Positions 36,477 to 46,644 of a DNA stretch of 64,000 nt are shown piece after piece. The translations under genes and the position numbers were made by a program. Source of the DNA: Ktedonobacteraceae bacterium (lineage in GTDB: Bacteria; Chloroflexota; Ktedonobacteria; Ktedonobacterales; Ktedonobacteraceae); contig DASRBN010000037.1 in the NCBI GenBank assembly GCA_035653615.1, positions 63,736 to 127,735 on the forward strand. The letters run 5' to 3'. Below the pieces are notes generated by a model. That model had not been told where the DNA came from. It made no database searches and saw nothing but the letters and a program-made list of their open reading frames with translations. Position 1 is the first letter of the stretch, and every line of letters starts with the position of its first letter.

Positions 36477-36623
36477 CCCCGGGGGCACTTTCCCGTGATA
36501 TAATTCTGTTGTTCCACAGTATTCCATGATAGTTCAGCAGGGATAGTTCAGGCCTTTCTGACCGCATTGTGTTGTTCGAACTCGTTAGCGACCCCTGAAG
36601 CGGGGGAGACAGGAGAAGGTGCT

Positions 36624-38204
36624 ATGACAACATCAAATAGGCCAGCGGGAGCGACTTCGCAACCATCTTCAACAGCTGCTCCGGCGCCTCATTATCTTGA
36701 CGCGCATGCACAGGTTCGCCCCAATAAGACTGCACTTATATGTGGAGAGCGTTCGCTGACCTATGCCGAATTGAATGCTCGCGCCCGGCGCGTTGCCAAT
36801 GCCTTGAGCAGCCTGGGCGTGAAGGCCAATGACCGTGTGGCTGTGATGTCTCACAACTCCATCGAGTTGCTTGAGATAACCTGTGGCCTGTCGAAGCTTT
36901 CGGCTACCGGCGTGCTGCTCAATTATCGCCTGCGCGAACATGAAGTGGCCTACATTGTCAATGACTGCCAGGCAAAGGTGGTGATAGCCGGGCCGGGGAT
37001 GGTCGAGGTCGTCGATAAAGCGCGTGCTGAAGTTGAGGGTGAGGTCGTCTATATAACAATCGGGAAAGAATTCAGGCCAGGTTGGCGGTGCTATGAAGAG
37101 CTGCTTGCCGGTGCCGGCGAGGATTTGCCTGGCAGTGAAGGCGGGATAGGTTCCACTATGAGCTACACATCCGGTACGACGGGCAAACCCAAGGGGGCCT
37201 ATCGCCCGCATGGAGTGCCGGTCGCTGACATCATACGAATCATACAGGCGTTTGAGCTGGTCGAGTCGGATGTGCATTTGCTGGCCGGACCATATTATCA
37301 TAGCGCTCCCAGCTTCTTTGTCTCATTGCATGTGCTTCTGGGATCGACGATTGTGATCCAGCCGCGCTATGACCCTGTTGAGGCTTTGCAATTGATCGAG
37401 CGGCATAAGGTGACGACGACTTTCATGGCTCCGACACTGTTGCAGCGTCTTTGCGATGTGCCTGAAGAAATCTTTTCGCGCTATAATGTTCGCTCTTTGC
37501 GCTCTATTATCCTGGCCGGAGCGCCGTGTCCCTATGTATTGAAAGTGCGGGCTACGGAGCGTTTTGGCCCAATTCTCTGGGAGTTCTACGGGGCCACCGA
37601 GACGGGAGTTGTGACACTGCTCAGGCCCGAAGATCAACTGCGCAAGCCAGGATCATGTGGCAAGGCCGGGCCAGGACAGGAGATACGCCTGCTCGATGCC
37701 GAAGGTCATGAGGTTCCTACTGGCGTACCCGGCGAAATGTGGTCGCGCAATTCGTGGCTGGCCGAATATTATAACAAGCCTGACTCGACTGCTGGCAATA
37801 TGCGGGATGGCTTCTTTTCGGTCGGAGACATCGCCTATCGCGACGAAGAGGGCTATTATTATATCTGTGACCGCAAGATCGATATGATTATTTCCGGTGG
37901 TGTCAATATCTACCCGGCGGAAGTCGAAGCGGCTTTGTCCGCGCATCCTGCCGTGGCCGATGTAGCCGTGATCGGCGTTCCCGATGCTCAATGGGGCGAA
38001 TCTGTGAAAGCGGTAGTCCAGCTCAAGCCGGGGGTCAGCGCCAGTGCCGAGGAGCTGATCGCTTTTAGCGGCGAGTTGCTGGCCGATTACAAGAAGCCAC
38101 GCTCCATAGATTTTGTCGACGAATTGCCGCGCAATCCGGCGGGCAAGCTGCTCAAGACGGAGATCCGCGAGCCATATTGGAAGGATGTTGGAAGGAAGAT
38201 TTAG
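36624..38204 (+). CDS. AMP-forming acyl-CoA synthetase / ligase
   Basis: A 526-residue adenylate-forming enzyme that activates a carboxylic acid with ATP and CoA. Signature motifs are Y-T-S-G-T-T-G-K-P-K-G (P-loop), Y-G-A-T-E-T-G, G-E-M-W-S-R, the G-D-I-A-Y-R-D-E-E-G hinge region and the catalytic lysine in N-P-A-G-K-L. Substrate specificity (medium or long fatty acid, aromatic acid) cannot be read. ATG 36624 follows AGGAGAAGG; the open frame to 36567 is not needed. It stands alone between the divergent MFS gene and the convergent arg operon; with the glyoxylate shunt nearby it would support growth on fatty acids (inference). Confidence 0.88.
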   Translation: MTTSNRPAGATSQPSSTAAPAPHYLDAHAQVRPNKTALICGERSLTYAELNARARRVANALSSLGVKANDRVAVMSHNSIELLEITCGLSKLSATGVLLNYRLREHEVAYIVNDCQAKVVIAGPGMVEVVDKARAEVEGEVVYITIGKEFRPGWRCYEELLAGAGEDLPGSEGGIGSTMSYTSGTTGKPKGAYRPHGVPVADIIRIIQAFELVESDVHLLAGPYYHSAPSFFVSLHVLLGSTIVIQPRYDPVEALQLIERHKVTTTFMAPTLLQRLCDVPEEIFSRYNVRSLRSIILAGAPCPYVLKVRATERFGPILWEFYGATETGVVTLLRPEDQLRKPGSCGKAGPGQEIRLLDAEGHEVPTGVPGEMWSRNSWLAEYYNKPDSTAGNMRDGFFSVGDIAYRDEEGYYYICDRKIDMIISGGVNIYPAEVEAALSAHPAVADVAVIGVPDAQWGESVKAVVQLKPGVSASAEELIAFSGELLADYKKPRSIDFVDELPRNPAGKLLKTEIREPYWKDVGRKI

Positions 38205-38249
38205 ACATATCATGACGGGTGTTTACAAAATCATGTGGTAGTGGACGCG

Positions 38250-38338
38250 TGGCCGATCAATCGGCCCCTACGGCTCCGCCGTGGGGGAGCATTGCTCGTA
38301 GGCCCCGATTGATCGCGCCCAGCGCCGATTGATCGGCC
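38250..38338. repeat. Dispersed palindromic repeat, family 2, large hairpin copy
   Basis: GGCCGATCAATCGG and CCCCTACGGC (38250-38277) are mirrored by GTAGG, CCCCGATTGATCG, then CGCCGATTGATCGGCC (38298-38338). This gives a long imperfect hairpin between the convergent acyl-CoA synthetase and argF genes. It may double as a terminator. Confidence 0.75.
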
Positions 38339-38386
38339 TGTGTGGTTTTGCCGAACTGTTTGTTAAACCGCGGTATCTAAGATTCG

Positions 38387-39418
38387 TTACTCCCCAAGAG
38401 TCGCGACAAGCACGGCCTTGATGGTGTGCAGGCGGTTTTCGGCCTGGTCGAAGACAATGGAGGCGCCTGACTCGAATATCTCGTCTGTGACCTCCAATGC
38501 TTCCAGGCCATATTGCTCGTGGATTTGTCGTCCCAGCTTTGTCTCTGTATTGTGTAGCGCGGGCAGGCAATGCATGAATTTTGTCCTGGGATTATTGGTC
38601 ATGGCCATTAGCGCACTGTTCACCTGATAAGGGAGCATCAGGCGGATGCGCTCGCCCCAGAGCTGGTATGGTTCGCCCATCGATACCCAGACATCGGTAT
38701 AGAGGAAATCGCAGCCCTGTACTGCTGCTCCGGCATCTTCAGTCAGCGTGATATGCGCTCCCGTTTCCTGTGCAATTGCCTGCGCCAGCTCGATGCGCGA
38801 CCAGTGAGGCCAGCATTGTTTGGGACCGGCCAGCCGCATATCCATGCCCATCTTCGCCGCTCCGATCATCAGCGAATCGCCTACATTGGAGCCGATATCT
38901 CCCAGGAAGCAGCATGAGATATTCTCAAGTGACTTGTTGGAATGTTCTTGCATGGTCAGCAGGTCGGCCAGCACCTGCGTCGGATGGGCCTCATTGGTCA
39001 GGCCGTTCCAGACGGGTACACCGGCGTAGTTCGCCAGTTCTTCCACCTTCGCCTGCTCGAAGCCACGATAGGCGATGCCATCATACAGGCGCCCAAGCAC
39101 GCGCGCCGTATCCTTCATCGTTTCCTTGCTGCCGATATGCGAGCCGGTTGATCCTATATAGCTGACATTGGCTCCCTGGTCGAATGCCGCGACCTCGAAG
39201 CTGCTGCGAGTTCGGGTCGAGTCTTTTTCAAAGATCAGGGCGATGCGTTTGCCTTTCAGGTGCTGTTTCTCAGTTCCGGTATATTTGGCCGTTTTCAGTT
39301 CAGTTGACAGGTGCAGGAGATAAGCTATCTCCCGCGGTGTGAAGTCTTCCAATTTCAAAAAAGACCGATTTTTCAGTACCACGGTGGCATTGTCGACGGT
39401 CATTTCTTGCAATAACAT
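38387..39418 (-). CDS. argF: Ornithine carbamoyltransferase
   Basis: A 343-residue carbamoyltransferase that makes citrulline from ornithine and carbamoyl phosphate. The carbamoyl-phosphate site S-T-R-T-R and the ornithine-site loop H-C-L-P-A are both present, with [10 protein letters not shown] following as usual for OTC. ATG 39418 follows AAAGGAG. It is the last gene of the argH-argG-argF operon, 18 bases after argG. Confidence 0.94.
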   Translation of the reverse strand: MLLQEMTVDNATVVLKNRSFLKLEDFTPREIAYLLHLSTELKTAKYTGTEKQHLKGKRIALIFEKDSTRTRSSFEVAAFDQGANVSYIGSTGSHIGSKETMKDTARVLGRLYDGIAYRGFEQAKVEELANYAGVPVWNGLTNEAHPTQVLADLLTMQEHSNKSLENISCCFLGDIGSNVGDSLMIGAAKMGMDMRLAGPKQCWPHWSRIELAQAIAQETGAHITLTEDAGAAVQGCDFLYTDVWVSMGEPYQLWGERIRLMLPYQVNSALMAMTNNPRTKFMHCLPALHNTETKLGRQIHEQYGLEALEVTDEIFESGASIVFDQAENRLHTIKAVLVATLGE

Positions 39419-39436
39419 GTGTGGCTCCTTTCTCGT

Positions 39437-40702
39437 TTATTGCTTTCCTGCTGGTAGGGGCGTACTCTTGTGAATGCCCGCGCTTCCTTGCAGCAAATTT
39501 TCCTCGCTGCTCATGGATGGTAAAAGCTGCGCCTGGGCCTGAGTGGTCAGCGGCAGGCTCCAGAGCTTGATGAAGCCAAGGGCGGCATTGTGATCGAATT
39601 GATCGCCGGTATCGTAGGTCGCCAGGCTGTGGTTGTACAGGGAATAGTCGGATTTGCGCCCAACCACTGCGCAATGCCCGCTGGCTAACTTCACGCGCAC
39701 GGCACCGCTGACGAAACGCTGCGTGCTTTGCACATACGCGGCCAGATCTTGATGCAATGCGCTGTACCACTGGCCGTTATAAATGAGGCGTGAATATTCG
39801 GCTGCCACCAGTTCTTTGAAACGCGCCTGGTCGCGGCTCAAGGTCAGACCTTCCAGCGCACTGTGTGCCGTGTGCAATACGACGGCGGCGGGAGCCTCGT
39901 AGACCTCGCGTGATTTGATGCCGACCAGCCGGTTCTCGATATGGTCGATGCGCCCGATGCCATACTCCCCGGCCAGTTTATTCAGTGTCTCGAGCAGCGT
40001 CACACCGTCTATCTCTTCGCCATTCAATGCAGTGGGTATGCCGTTTTGAAAGGTGATCTCCACGTATGCTGGCTCAGAGGGTCCGCTGCTTCTCGTCCAT
40101 TCGTAGACCTCTTCCGGCGGCTCGGCCCAGGGGTCTTCCAGGATGCCGCACTCGACGCTGCGACCCCACAGATTTTGATCGACAGAATAGGGGCTGGCAT
40201 TCGTCACCTGGATGGGAATGCCATGTTCGGCGGCGTAGGCTATCTCGTTATCGCGCGTCATGCTCCACTCGCGAACGGGCGCGATGATCTTCAGGTCGGG
40301 CGCGAGCGTATGGATCGAGACATCGAAGCGTACCTGGTCGTTGCCCTTGCCCGTGCAGCCATGCGCTACGGCAATGGCTCCTTCCGCGCGTGCCACCTCG
40401 ACCAGCAGGCGCGCGATCAACGGGCGCGCCAGGGCCGTCGCCAGCGGGTATTGTCCTTCATAAATTGCGCCTGCCTGCAGCGCGGGCCAGACGAAGTAAC
40501 GCACGAAATCGGCCCGCCCATCGATAACAACTGTTTTTACAGCGCCGATCTGTTCTGCACGAGCTGCGATGGCCGGCAGATCACGCGCGTTGCCGACATC
40601 AGCCGTCAGCGTAATCACATCCAGACCATATTGTTCTTTAATCCAGCGAATGGCGACCGATGTATCAAGACCGCCCGAATAAGCAAGCACCACTGTTGCC
40701 AT
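39437..40702 (-). CDS. argG: Argininosuccinate synthase
   Basis: A 421-residue enzyme joining citrulline and aspartate with ATP. The N-terminal P-loop A-Y-S-G-G-L-D-T-S, the A-H-G-C-T-G-K-G-N-D-Q-V-R-F segment and the N-A-S-P-Y-S-V-D-Q-N-L-W run are diagnostic. The C-terminal tail of about 25 residues is Ser/Leu/Pro-rich and variable. ATG 40702 follows AAGGAGG. It lies 14 bases downstream of argH and 18 bases upstream of argF in one transcription unit. Confidence 0.95.
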   Translation of the reverse strand: MATVVLAYSGGLDTSVAIRWIKEQYGLDVITLTADVGNARDLPAIAARAEQIGAVKTVVIDGRADFVRYFVWPALQAGAIYEGQYPLATALARPLIARLLVEVARAEGAIAVAHGCTGKGNDQVRFDVSIHTLAPDLKIIAPVREWSMTRDNEIAYAAEHGIPIQVTNASPYSVDQNLWGRSVECGILEDPWAEPPEEVYEWTRSSGPSEPAYVEITFQNGIPTALNGEEIDGVTLLETLNKLAGEYGIGRIDHIENRLVGIKSREVYEAPAAVVLHTAHSALEGLTLSRDQARFKELVAAEYSRLIYNGQWYSALHQDLAAYVQSTQRFVSGAVRVKLASGHCAVVGRKSDYSLYNHSLATYDTGDQFDHNAALGFIKLWSLPLTTQAQAQLLPSMSSEENLLQGSAGIHKSTPLPAGKQ

Positions 40703-40716
40703 GGTAGTATTCCTCC

Positions 40717-42102
40717 TTATGCATTTCCAATCAGTCTTTGTATGGCGACATTAAACGTTTCTGTTCGTTGCTGCCAGGTTTCTTTGACCTTTTCGAGCTG
40801 GCTGTGAACCTGCGCCAGTCCCAGGTTTCCGCTGCCTCCCAGGTGGATGCGGGCGGCCAGGCGCTGAACAAGCTGTTCCTGACTCTCTACCGGCAGGGGC
40901 TGGCCGCTATCGAGGAGCGCGGTTATTTCTGTGCCGACGATGCGGTAGGCGTCGCGGAAAGGCAGCTTGCCTTCGAGCGCGAGTTCGTAGGCGCGGTCGG
41001 TGGCGAAGAGTTCGTAGCTACAGGCCGCTGCCAGGCGATCAGTGTTCACGTGCAGCGAACTGATCACAAGCGCGCATATCTGAAGGCACTCCGAGGCTAT
41101 ATCCAGCGCTTCCATAAAGGGGCGCTTCGTCTCCTGGTAGTCCATGTTGTAGCCGGATGGCAGGCCATTCCCTATAGCCATGATTTGTTGTTGCAGTGCC
41201 AGCATCGTTTGCGCGCGCGCCCGCACCAGTTCCATCACGCCTACGTTGCGCTTCTGCGGCATGATACTGCTGCCCGAACTCAGTTCTTGCGGTATCTGGA
41301 AGAAGCCGTATTCGGTCGTTGTGAAGAGCAGGATATCCTGTGCGAGCTTGCTCAGATCGAGTAGAATCTGCGCCAGCGCCTGCACGATAGCGCCCTCTAT
41401 TTTGCCACGGCTGTTCTGTACGTAGATCACATTGTTCTGCACACGCGAGAAGCCGAGCAGGTCGGCACAGTATTGCCGGTCAATGGGAATGGGGACGCCG
41501 TACCCGGCAGCGGAACCGAGCGGCGACTGGTCGTTGAGCATGTAGGCCGCCGAGAGCAATCGCTCATCATCCAGCAGTGCCTCTGCGAAGCTAGCGACCC
41601 ATAAACCAACCGATGAAAGCATGGCGCGCTGCATATGTGTATAACCGGGCATGGGTGTGTTGGCATGCGTACCCGCGAACTCCAATAATGCCATACAGAG
41701 ATCGCACAGGTCGGCGGCGACTGTATGCAGCTGCTCCTTGCCATAGAGACGCAAGTCTACCAGCACCTGGTCATTGCGCGAGCGGGCCAGGTGAATCTTC
41801 TTCCCGACCTCACCGGCTACCTCGACCAGGTAATTTTCGATGCGCGTGTGTACATCCTCGTCGGCAAGTGGGATAGTGAACTCGCCTGCCGCCTCGAGTT
41901 CCAGGATGCCACGCAGGGCATCGCTCACTTTCCGGTGCTCCTCCTGCGTAAGCAGGCCGATTTTCGCGAGCATGGCGGCGTGCGCGAGCGATCCCCATAT
42001 GTCGTGGCGGATCAGGCGCGTGTCGAGGATGCTGTTTTGCGCGGCCTCGAAGCGTTCCACCCGCTCGTTGACTGTGTAGCCTTTTTGCCAGAGTTTGGTC
42101 AC
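40717..42102 (-). CDS. argH: Argininosuccinate lyase
   Basis: A 461-residue lyase of the fumarase/aspartase superfamily that releases arginine and fumarate. The signature G-S-S-I-M-P-Q-K-R-N is present, with A-R-S-R-N-D-Q and Y-T-H-M-Q-R as the other two conserved regions. The start is GTG 42102, nine bases after AGGAGG (42112-42117). It is the first gene of the arg operon and follows a T-box leader, so arginine supply appears to be set by tRNA charging rather than by an adjacent ArgR. Confidence 0.95.
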   Translation of the reverse strand: MTKLWQKGYTVNERVERFEAAQNSILDTRLIRHDIWGSLAHAAMLAKIGLLTQEEHRKVSDALRGILELEAAGEFTIPLADEDVHTRIENYLVEVAGEVGKKIHLARSRNDQVLVDLRLYGKEQLHTVAADLCDLCMALLEFAGTHANTPMPGYTHMQRAMLSSVGLWVASFAEALLDDERLLSAAYMLNDQSPLGSAAGYGVPIPIDRQYCADLLGFSRVQNNVIYVQNSRGKIEGAIVQALAQILLDLSKLAQDILLFTTTEYGFFQIPQELSSGSSIMPQKRNVGVMELVRARAQTMLALQQQIMAIGNGLPSGYNMDYQETKRPFMEALDIASECLQICALVISSLHVNTDRLAAACSYELFATDRAYELALEGKLPFRDAYRIVGTEITALLDSGQPLPVESQEQLVQRLAARIHLGGSGNLGLAQVHSQLEKVKETWQQRTETFNVAIQRLIGNA

Positions 42103-42170
42103 AACTCTTCACCTCCTGAAACAATGCTCACATGGTGAGCATTGGAACGGAAGGAAGGGCGAGGACAAAT

Positions 42171-42500
42171 AAAAAAGCCCTCGTCCCTTCCTGACGAACA
42201 ACGTTGAAGGGACGAGAGCTATTATGCTACTCCCGTGGTGCCACCCTGATTGTCACTACCCGCTCCATCGCATTTTCCGCACACCGTTGTGAGAAATGAG
42301 AGTGACCGCTTGATTGCCGGTTATTGTGTACATGGGAACCACCCACCTGATCCTACTTGCCTGCGCCCGAAATGCGTTTTGCTCGCTTTCTTTCATTTCA
42401 GGGACAGACTTTCTTCGGCCAGCCGCTTCCGAAGGCGTTCTGAGAGGGCAAATCCATTCCGAACTTTCACCATGCATCGGATCGCTGTTGGCTGCCTGCA
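42171..42500 (-). promoter_or_regulatory. T-box leader of the argH-argG-argF operon
   Basis: On the minus strand the T-box sequence AGGGTGGCACCACGG lies near 42235-42250. It is followed by a terminator whose arms are 42206-42220 and 42176-42190 (GCTCTCGTCCCTTC / GAAGGGACGAGGGC), ending in a T-run at 42171-42175. Structured sequence continues upstream to about 42500. Arginine specificity is expected from the genes, but I could not fix the specifier codon; candidate Arg codons (CGC, CGG) occur near 42405-42440. A promoter TTGACC (42526-42531) with TATGAG or TAGTAT 15-17 bases on lies just before. Confidence 0.85.
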
Positions 42501-42837
42501 TCTCATACTATGTTCGTTCAACGCGGGTCAATTTTTACTCATTTGTTTACCCTTACTAAGGATACCAGCAGTTTCAGGAAATGTCAATGCGAATTGAATC
42601 GCGATGCTGAACCGAAAGGTGAGCCGGCATCATACTCATCTGATCAGGCCAGGGGAAGTTCTATTTAAACCACGCGGTGGAGCGTAAAAAAAGTGATTGA
42701 ACGGTGAAAAGTGATCGAAATCTTGCAAAAAAAACCAGCACCGGGTGTAACCTGCTAGCGTATAGATATATGTATGGTATCTTGAAGGCATCTTGAAGGC
42801 ACGCTTGTGGTTTTATTCAAAGAAAGGAAGTATTACT

Positions 42838-43062
42838 GTGGCCAGAAAAACAAACGTTCACAAAGACAAACGCGCCTGGCGACTCTCCCATGAAGCATTT
42901 CTCACGTTTCAGGAACTTGCCCGCCAACAAGGACTACAAACTCCCGCCTTTTTAGAAGTCATCAGCCGCGAGCTGGCCCAGCAACGCCTTTCTGAGGAGC
43001 AGCGCGCCAGCATAAGAGCCCAGGCAGAACGCATCGCTACCGAACGCGCAGATGCGATATAG
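42838..43062 (+). CDS. Small basic hypothetical protein
   Basis: A 74-residue, mostly helical and strongly charged protein (many Arg, Lys, Gln, Glu). GTG 42838 is chosen because AAAGGAAG precedes it; the frame is open to 42793. The N-terminal basic part (A-R-K-T-N-V-H-K-D-K-R-A-W-R-L) and the later helices could form a small DNA- or RNA-associated protein, but I recognise no family. A tandem 11-base repeat (ATCTTGAAGGC at 42779-42800) lies just upstream. The stop is 37 bases from the convergent gene's stop. Confidence 0.5.
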   Translation: MARKTNVHKDKRAWRLSHEAFLTFQELARQQGLQTPAFLEVISRELAQQRLSEEQRASIRAQAERIATERADAI

Positions 43063-43099
43063 TATATTCTCCCGTTGATGGAGTAGAGGTGGTAGCTGA

Positions 43100-44974
43100 T
43101 CAGGGTAAGCGAACTGTTGCCCTGGCGAGCTTTCTCTGCCTCAGCAATACCTCTATCCCAATCGCCGCAAGTGGCAGCGCCCAGATCGACATTCCGGCAA
43201 AGTAATCCCAGCGGAAATGATACAGTAGCGGAAAATACCCATTCCAATACAGCCATTTCAAATTGGATAGCAAGGGTAGAGAGCTCTGGCCGGGCTTCCA
43301 CGCGCCGATGATGCAGAGAGTGGACATGCTGATCGTCAACACGCGTGCGAACGTCCCGAGAGGGAAGGCGCGCAAGAAGGGCACAAGGCGGATATGTATG
43401 CTGCCATCGGCCTCAATCACCGTCAGCAGCCCAATCAGTGGAATAGCGTACCAGGGCCAGAACCAGGGCGAACCAACCACACAGTACAGTAATTCGGCCA
43501 GAGCCAACCAACGGATCAGCGCCGGCACTGTATTCACATAACGCGGCCTCAGCAACGACCATATGCAGAGTCCCCCATAAGCGAGCCCAAAAAGTGTCAT
43601 ACTCACCAGGTGCGAAATTGCTTCCAACTGCGAGCCTGGCTCCAGCACTGCGGGAACAGGTATGCCCTTTAAGCTGGCGATAACGCAGACAACAAACTGG
43701 TAGGGGCTATTAACGTCGTGAGTTATCACAGGACTCACGCGCACTATTTGTAAGAGCGCGCCATGCTGCCAGAATGGTGTATAGAGCAATACGATCACTC
43801 CTATATATACCCCCGTTGCAGTCAAAACATCTCGAAAACGATGCTTGCCGGATGCGCCAGCAATTCGTCGTGTCCATAGGTACAGCAAAAATCCTGGTAG
43901 CAATAACAGCAAGGTGATCTTAATACATGCCGCAATCGCCAGCATAAGCGCTGCTATCTGAATATTGCCTCGTCTCCACCTGGACCGCCGAGAATCCTGT
44001 TGAATTTTGACGACCGATTGGGGCAATGGGAACAGGTCCTGTTGGGACAGCGGCTTGTCCCTGTCCGCGTACACTATGGTTTCCCTGGCTGCCCTTGCCG
44101 GCGCCCTATCCAGCAGCATCCAGAGAGCCAGCAGTACAAAAAAGAGAATAGTGAAGTCGGTATGGGCATTGACACATGCCTCGAACAGCAGGAATGGATT
44201 CCAGGCGAACGCAAGCATTGCCCTACGTCTCTGACGCTCTCCAGAGAATGTTCCGCCCAATTTCCCCTGTAATTGCCCGCTGATTGACCAGATCAACTGT
44301 GTTGACCCAAGCAGCATCGACAGCCCAAGCAGGCGTAAGAGTAGTTCCATTGACAACAGGTGCCGCAATCCCAACAGCAAAGCAATCCATTGCAGCGAGC
44401 AGCTTATCATAGTCCATGCCGGGCCATAGGCCGACGGCTGCTTCGTCCAATAGAGGAGTGTATAGACCGGGTCAGACGCAATTTTGGTAGGCAACGTCGT
44501 TAGGGGATTCAGGTGGTAGATAATACCCATGCGCGCATAGGCGATATAAGAAAATATATCTTGTGACGTGACGATTGGAATACATACATAAGCTATTCCT
44601 GATAGCAGCGTAGAGACCAGCACAAAACGATGTGATACAAGACGGGGCAGGGAACGCACGGCGAGCAAGTAAAGCGCGAAAACTCCTACCAGCATCCCTA
44701 TCAATATACCCGTTCCTGTTGCGTTTGTAAGCAGAGAAAGTGACTCCGGCATTGCTCCAGCCGCGGATGTCCCCGCGAAAAGTACCTGCTCTAGCAATAC
44801 AGCAGGTAACCAGAAAACCCTGCTCGTGAAAGACAAAAGAACACCCCCTGCCAGTACAACTAGCAGTATGAGAGATACCATCATCAATGGTTTTCGCGCT
44901 GATATTCCCCTGGAGTAAAGGCTATCTTCCCGATCATTCTTCGCACCCGTGCCAGTCCCTACCTTGAGCGCCAC
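43100..44974 (-). CDS. Polytopic membrane glycosyltransferase-like protein (GT-C fold, mannosyltransferase-like)
   Basis: A 624-residue membrane protein with about 12-13 helices. After the second or third helix an extracytoplasmic loop contains S-Q-D-I-F-S-Y-I-A-Y-A-R-M-G, the acidic motif typical of GT-C enzymes using lipid-phosphate sugars. N-P-F-L-L-F-E and H-T-D-F later in the protein fit polyprenol-phosphomannose-dependent alpha-mannosyltransferases (MptA/MptB-like) and the GT87 group. The likely role is adding sugars to a lipid-linked glycan outside the membrane. A basic loop of about 60 residues lies mid-protein. GTG 44974 follows AAGGAAAGGAAG. It stands alone. Confidence 0.6.
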   Translation of the reverse strand: MALKVGTGTGAKNDREDSLYSRGISARKPLMMVSLILLVVLAGGVLLSFTSRVFWLPAVLLEQVLFAGTSAAGAMPESLSLLTNATGTGILIGMLVGVFALYLLAVRSLPRLVSHRFVLVSTLLSGIAYVCIPIVTSQDIFSYIAYARMGIIYHLNPLTTLPTKIASDPVYTLLYWTKQPSAYGPAWTMISCSLQWIALLLGLRHLLSMELLLRLLGLSMLLGSTQLIWSISGQLQGKLGGTFSGERQRRRAMLAFAWNPFLLFEACVNAHTDFTILFFVLLALWMLLDRAPARAARETIVYADRDKPLSQQDLFPLPQSVVKIQQDSRRSRWRRGNIQIAALMLAIAACIKITLLLLLPGFLLYLWTRRIAGASGKHRFRDVLTATGVYIGVIVLLYTPFWQHGALLQIVRVSPVITHDVNSPYQFVVCVIASLKGIPVPAVLEPGSQLEAISHLVSMTLFGLAYGGLCIWSLLRPRYVNTVPALIRWLALAELLYCVVGSPWFWPWYAIPLIGLLTVIEADGSIHIRLVPFLRAFPLGTFARVLTISMSTLCIIGAWKPGQSSLPLLSNLKWLYWNGYFPLLYHFRWDYFAGMSIWALPLAAIGIEVLLRQRKLARATVRLP

Positions 44975-45495
44975 AAAAACTTCCTTTCCTTACAATCCGT
45001 CCCTACAGGCTTCCCCTATCCGGTTTTCAATTTCCATAAGAGGTGTCCCCCATCCATCTCGTCCCCCCTTGTTCCGGCATCGTCATGTACATACGGCCAT
45101 AAGCCAGGAGAAGTCACAATATTTCCTTAGAATTACATGAACATTATAATGTAGAGTACACTATGATAGTAGAGGTTCGCGATGAAACCATTTGTTGCCG
45201 CGGTACGTGCCTTCAATTGTAGGGGCTATACTCCTTCATAGGAAGCTGCCAGCCCGTGATCGTTGGTACATTGTGTTCGCGGCCTTCATCAGCGAAGCGC
45301 ATTTCGATCCGCGAGCTTTGAAAATACATTTCAATAAAGCAGGGTGTATCGGGGAGAAACCCGGGCGACCGCAAGAGTTCATAAGATGTCGTCCCTACCC
45401 TGGATGGGCTTTCCGCGGGCGCTTCGGGCAGGGTAGGGGCGGCATCTTGCTGTCGTCCGGTGGGGTCGCGATCCTTAAGAAAGGGATAGAAGTGA
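44975..45495. other. Divergent intergenic region, palindrome only
   Basis: About 520 bases between the membrane protein and the histidine kinase. The only clear element is the perfect palindrome ACATTATAATGT (45141-45152), which holds TATAAT on both strands and might be a bidirectional -10 region or an operator. No -35 box of good quality is visible. Short frames here lack ribosome sites. Confidence 0.4.
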
Positions 45496-46644
45496 ATGTC
45501 AACTTCAGACCAGCCGATTGTTGGTATCTCTGTTGAGAGGAGAGAAGAAACACCTGCACCAATAGATGTCATACTGCGTGATATGCAGGAATTGACCGAG
45601 GGAATTGTTGAAACCGTCCGGCACTCGTTGGTCGTGCTGGATGGCGAGATGCGCATTATCAAGGCGAATAACTACTTCTATGAAACCTTCAAAGTCTTTC
45701 CGCGCGAAACCGAAGGCTTATTCATCTACGAACTTGGCAATGGTCAATGGAATATACCTCGCTTGAAAGAACTGCTCGAACGCATCTTGCCCGCTAATAA
45801 CCCATTTGATAATTTCGAGGTCGAGCATGATTTCCCGCATATCGGCAGGAGAATCATGCTGCTCAATGCCCGCGAGATTCACTTGCGCGGCACCAGGCTG
45901 AAGCGAATCCTGCTCGCCATTGAAGATATCACCGAGCAGCGCGAAAACGAGCGCCGCAAAGATGACTTCATCGTCATGGCCAGCCACGAACTCCGCACAC
46001 CCGTCACCAGCATTAAAGGCTTCACCCAGATTTTGCAGCATCGCCTGCAAAAACAGGGCGACCAGTCGTCGCTGCACTTTCTCATCAAAATTGATAGCCA
46101 GCTCACCAGGCTCATGCGCTTGATCAAAGACATGCTGGATCTTTCTCGTATACAAACAGGCACGTTTCCACTAGAAGAACAGACATTTGATCTGTATGAA
46201 CTGCTTCATGAAACCATCCAGGCTATTCAAGGTAGTTTAACGCAGCATACCATCCTGCTTGATGCCCCCCGGCACTTACCCATCTATGGTGACCGCGGCC
46301 GCCTTGAACAGGTCTTCGTCAACCTGCTCACCAACGCCGCCAAATTTTCGCCTGGTGCCGACCGCATTCTCGTTCATATCCTGCAGGACGGGGATTCCGC
46401 CATCGTCAGTGTCCAGGATTTTGGCATCGGCATCGCCGAAGCGCACCAGGAAAGAATCTTCGAGCGCTTTTACCAGGTCAGCGACACCACACAGAAACCA
46501 TTCTCCGGCCTCGGCATTGGCCTCTATCTTGCCAATGAAATCGTCAAACGTCATAATGGGCATATGGCCGTACAGAGCCGGCCAGATCAAGGGGCCACCT
46601 TTTTTGTCATTCTACCCCTTGCAAGAGAAAAGGAACATCTATGA
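45496..46644 (+). CDS. Soluble PAS-domain sensor histidine kinase
   Basis: A 382-residue kinase with no membrane segment: an N-terminal PAS-like sensor (about residues 30-145), a HisKA dimerisation domain with phospho-acceptor His164 in A-S-H-E-L-R-T-P, and a HATPase domain. The N box is V-F-V-N-L-L-T-N-A-A-K-F, G1 is D-F-G-I-G-I-A and G2 is G-L-G-I-G-L-Y-L-A. The sensor is cytoplasmic, so it probably reads an internal redox, ligand or energy cue; no haem, flavin or Fe-S motif is obvious. It overlaps the response regulator (ATGA), the standard sign of a cognate pair. Confidence 0.92.
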   Translation: MSTSDQPIVGISVERREETPAPIDVILRDMQELTEGIVETVRHSLVVLDGEMRIIKANNYFYETFKVFPRETEGLFIYELGNGQWNIPRLKELLERILPANNPFDNFEVEHDFPHIGRRIMLLNAREIHLRGTRLKRILLAIEDITEQRENERRKDDFIVMASHELRTPVTSIKGFTQILQHRLQKQGDQSSLHFLIKIDSQLTRLMRLIKDMLDLSRIQTGTFPLEEQTFDLYELLHETIQAIQGSLTQHTILLDAPRHLPIYGDRGRLEQVFVNLLTNAAKFSPGADRILVHILQDGDSAIVSVQDFGIGIAEAHQERIFERFYQVSDTTQKPFSGLGIGLYLANEIVKRHNGHMAVQSRPDQGATFFVILPLAREKEHL

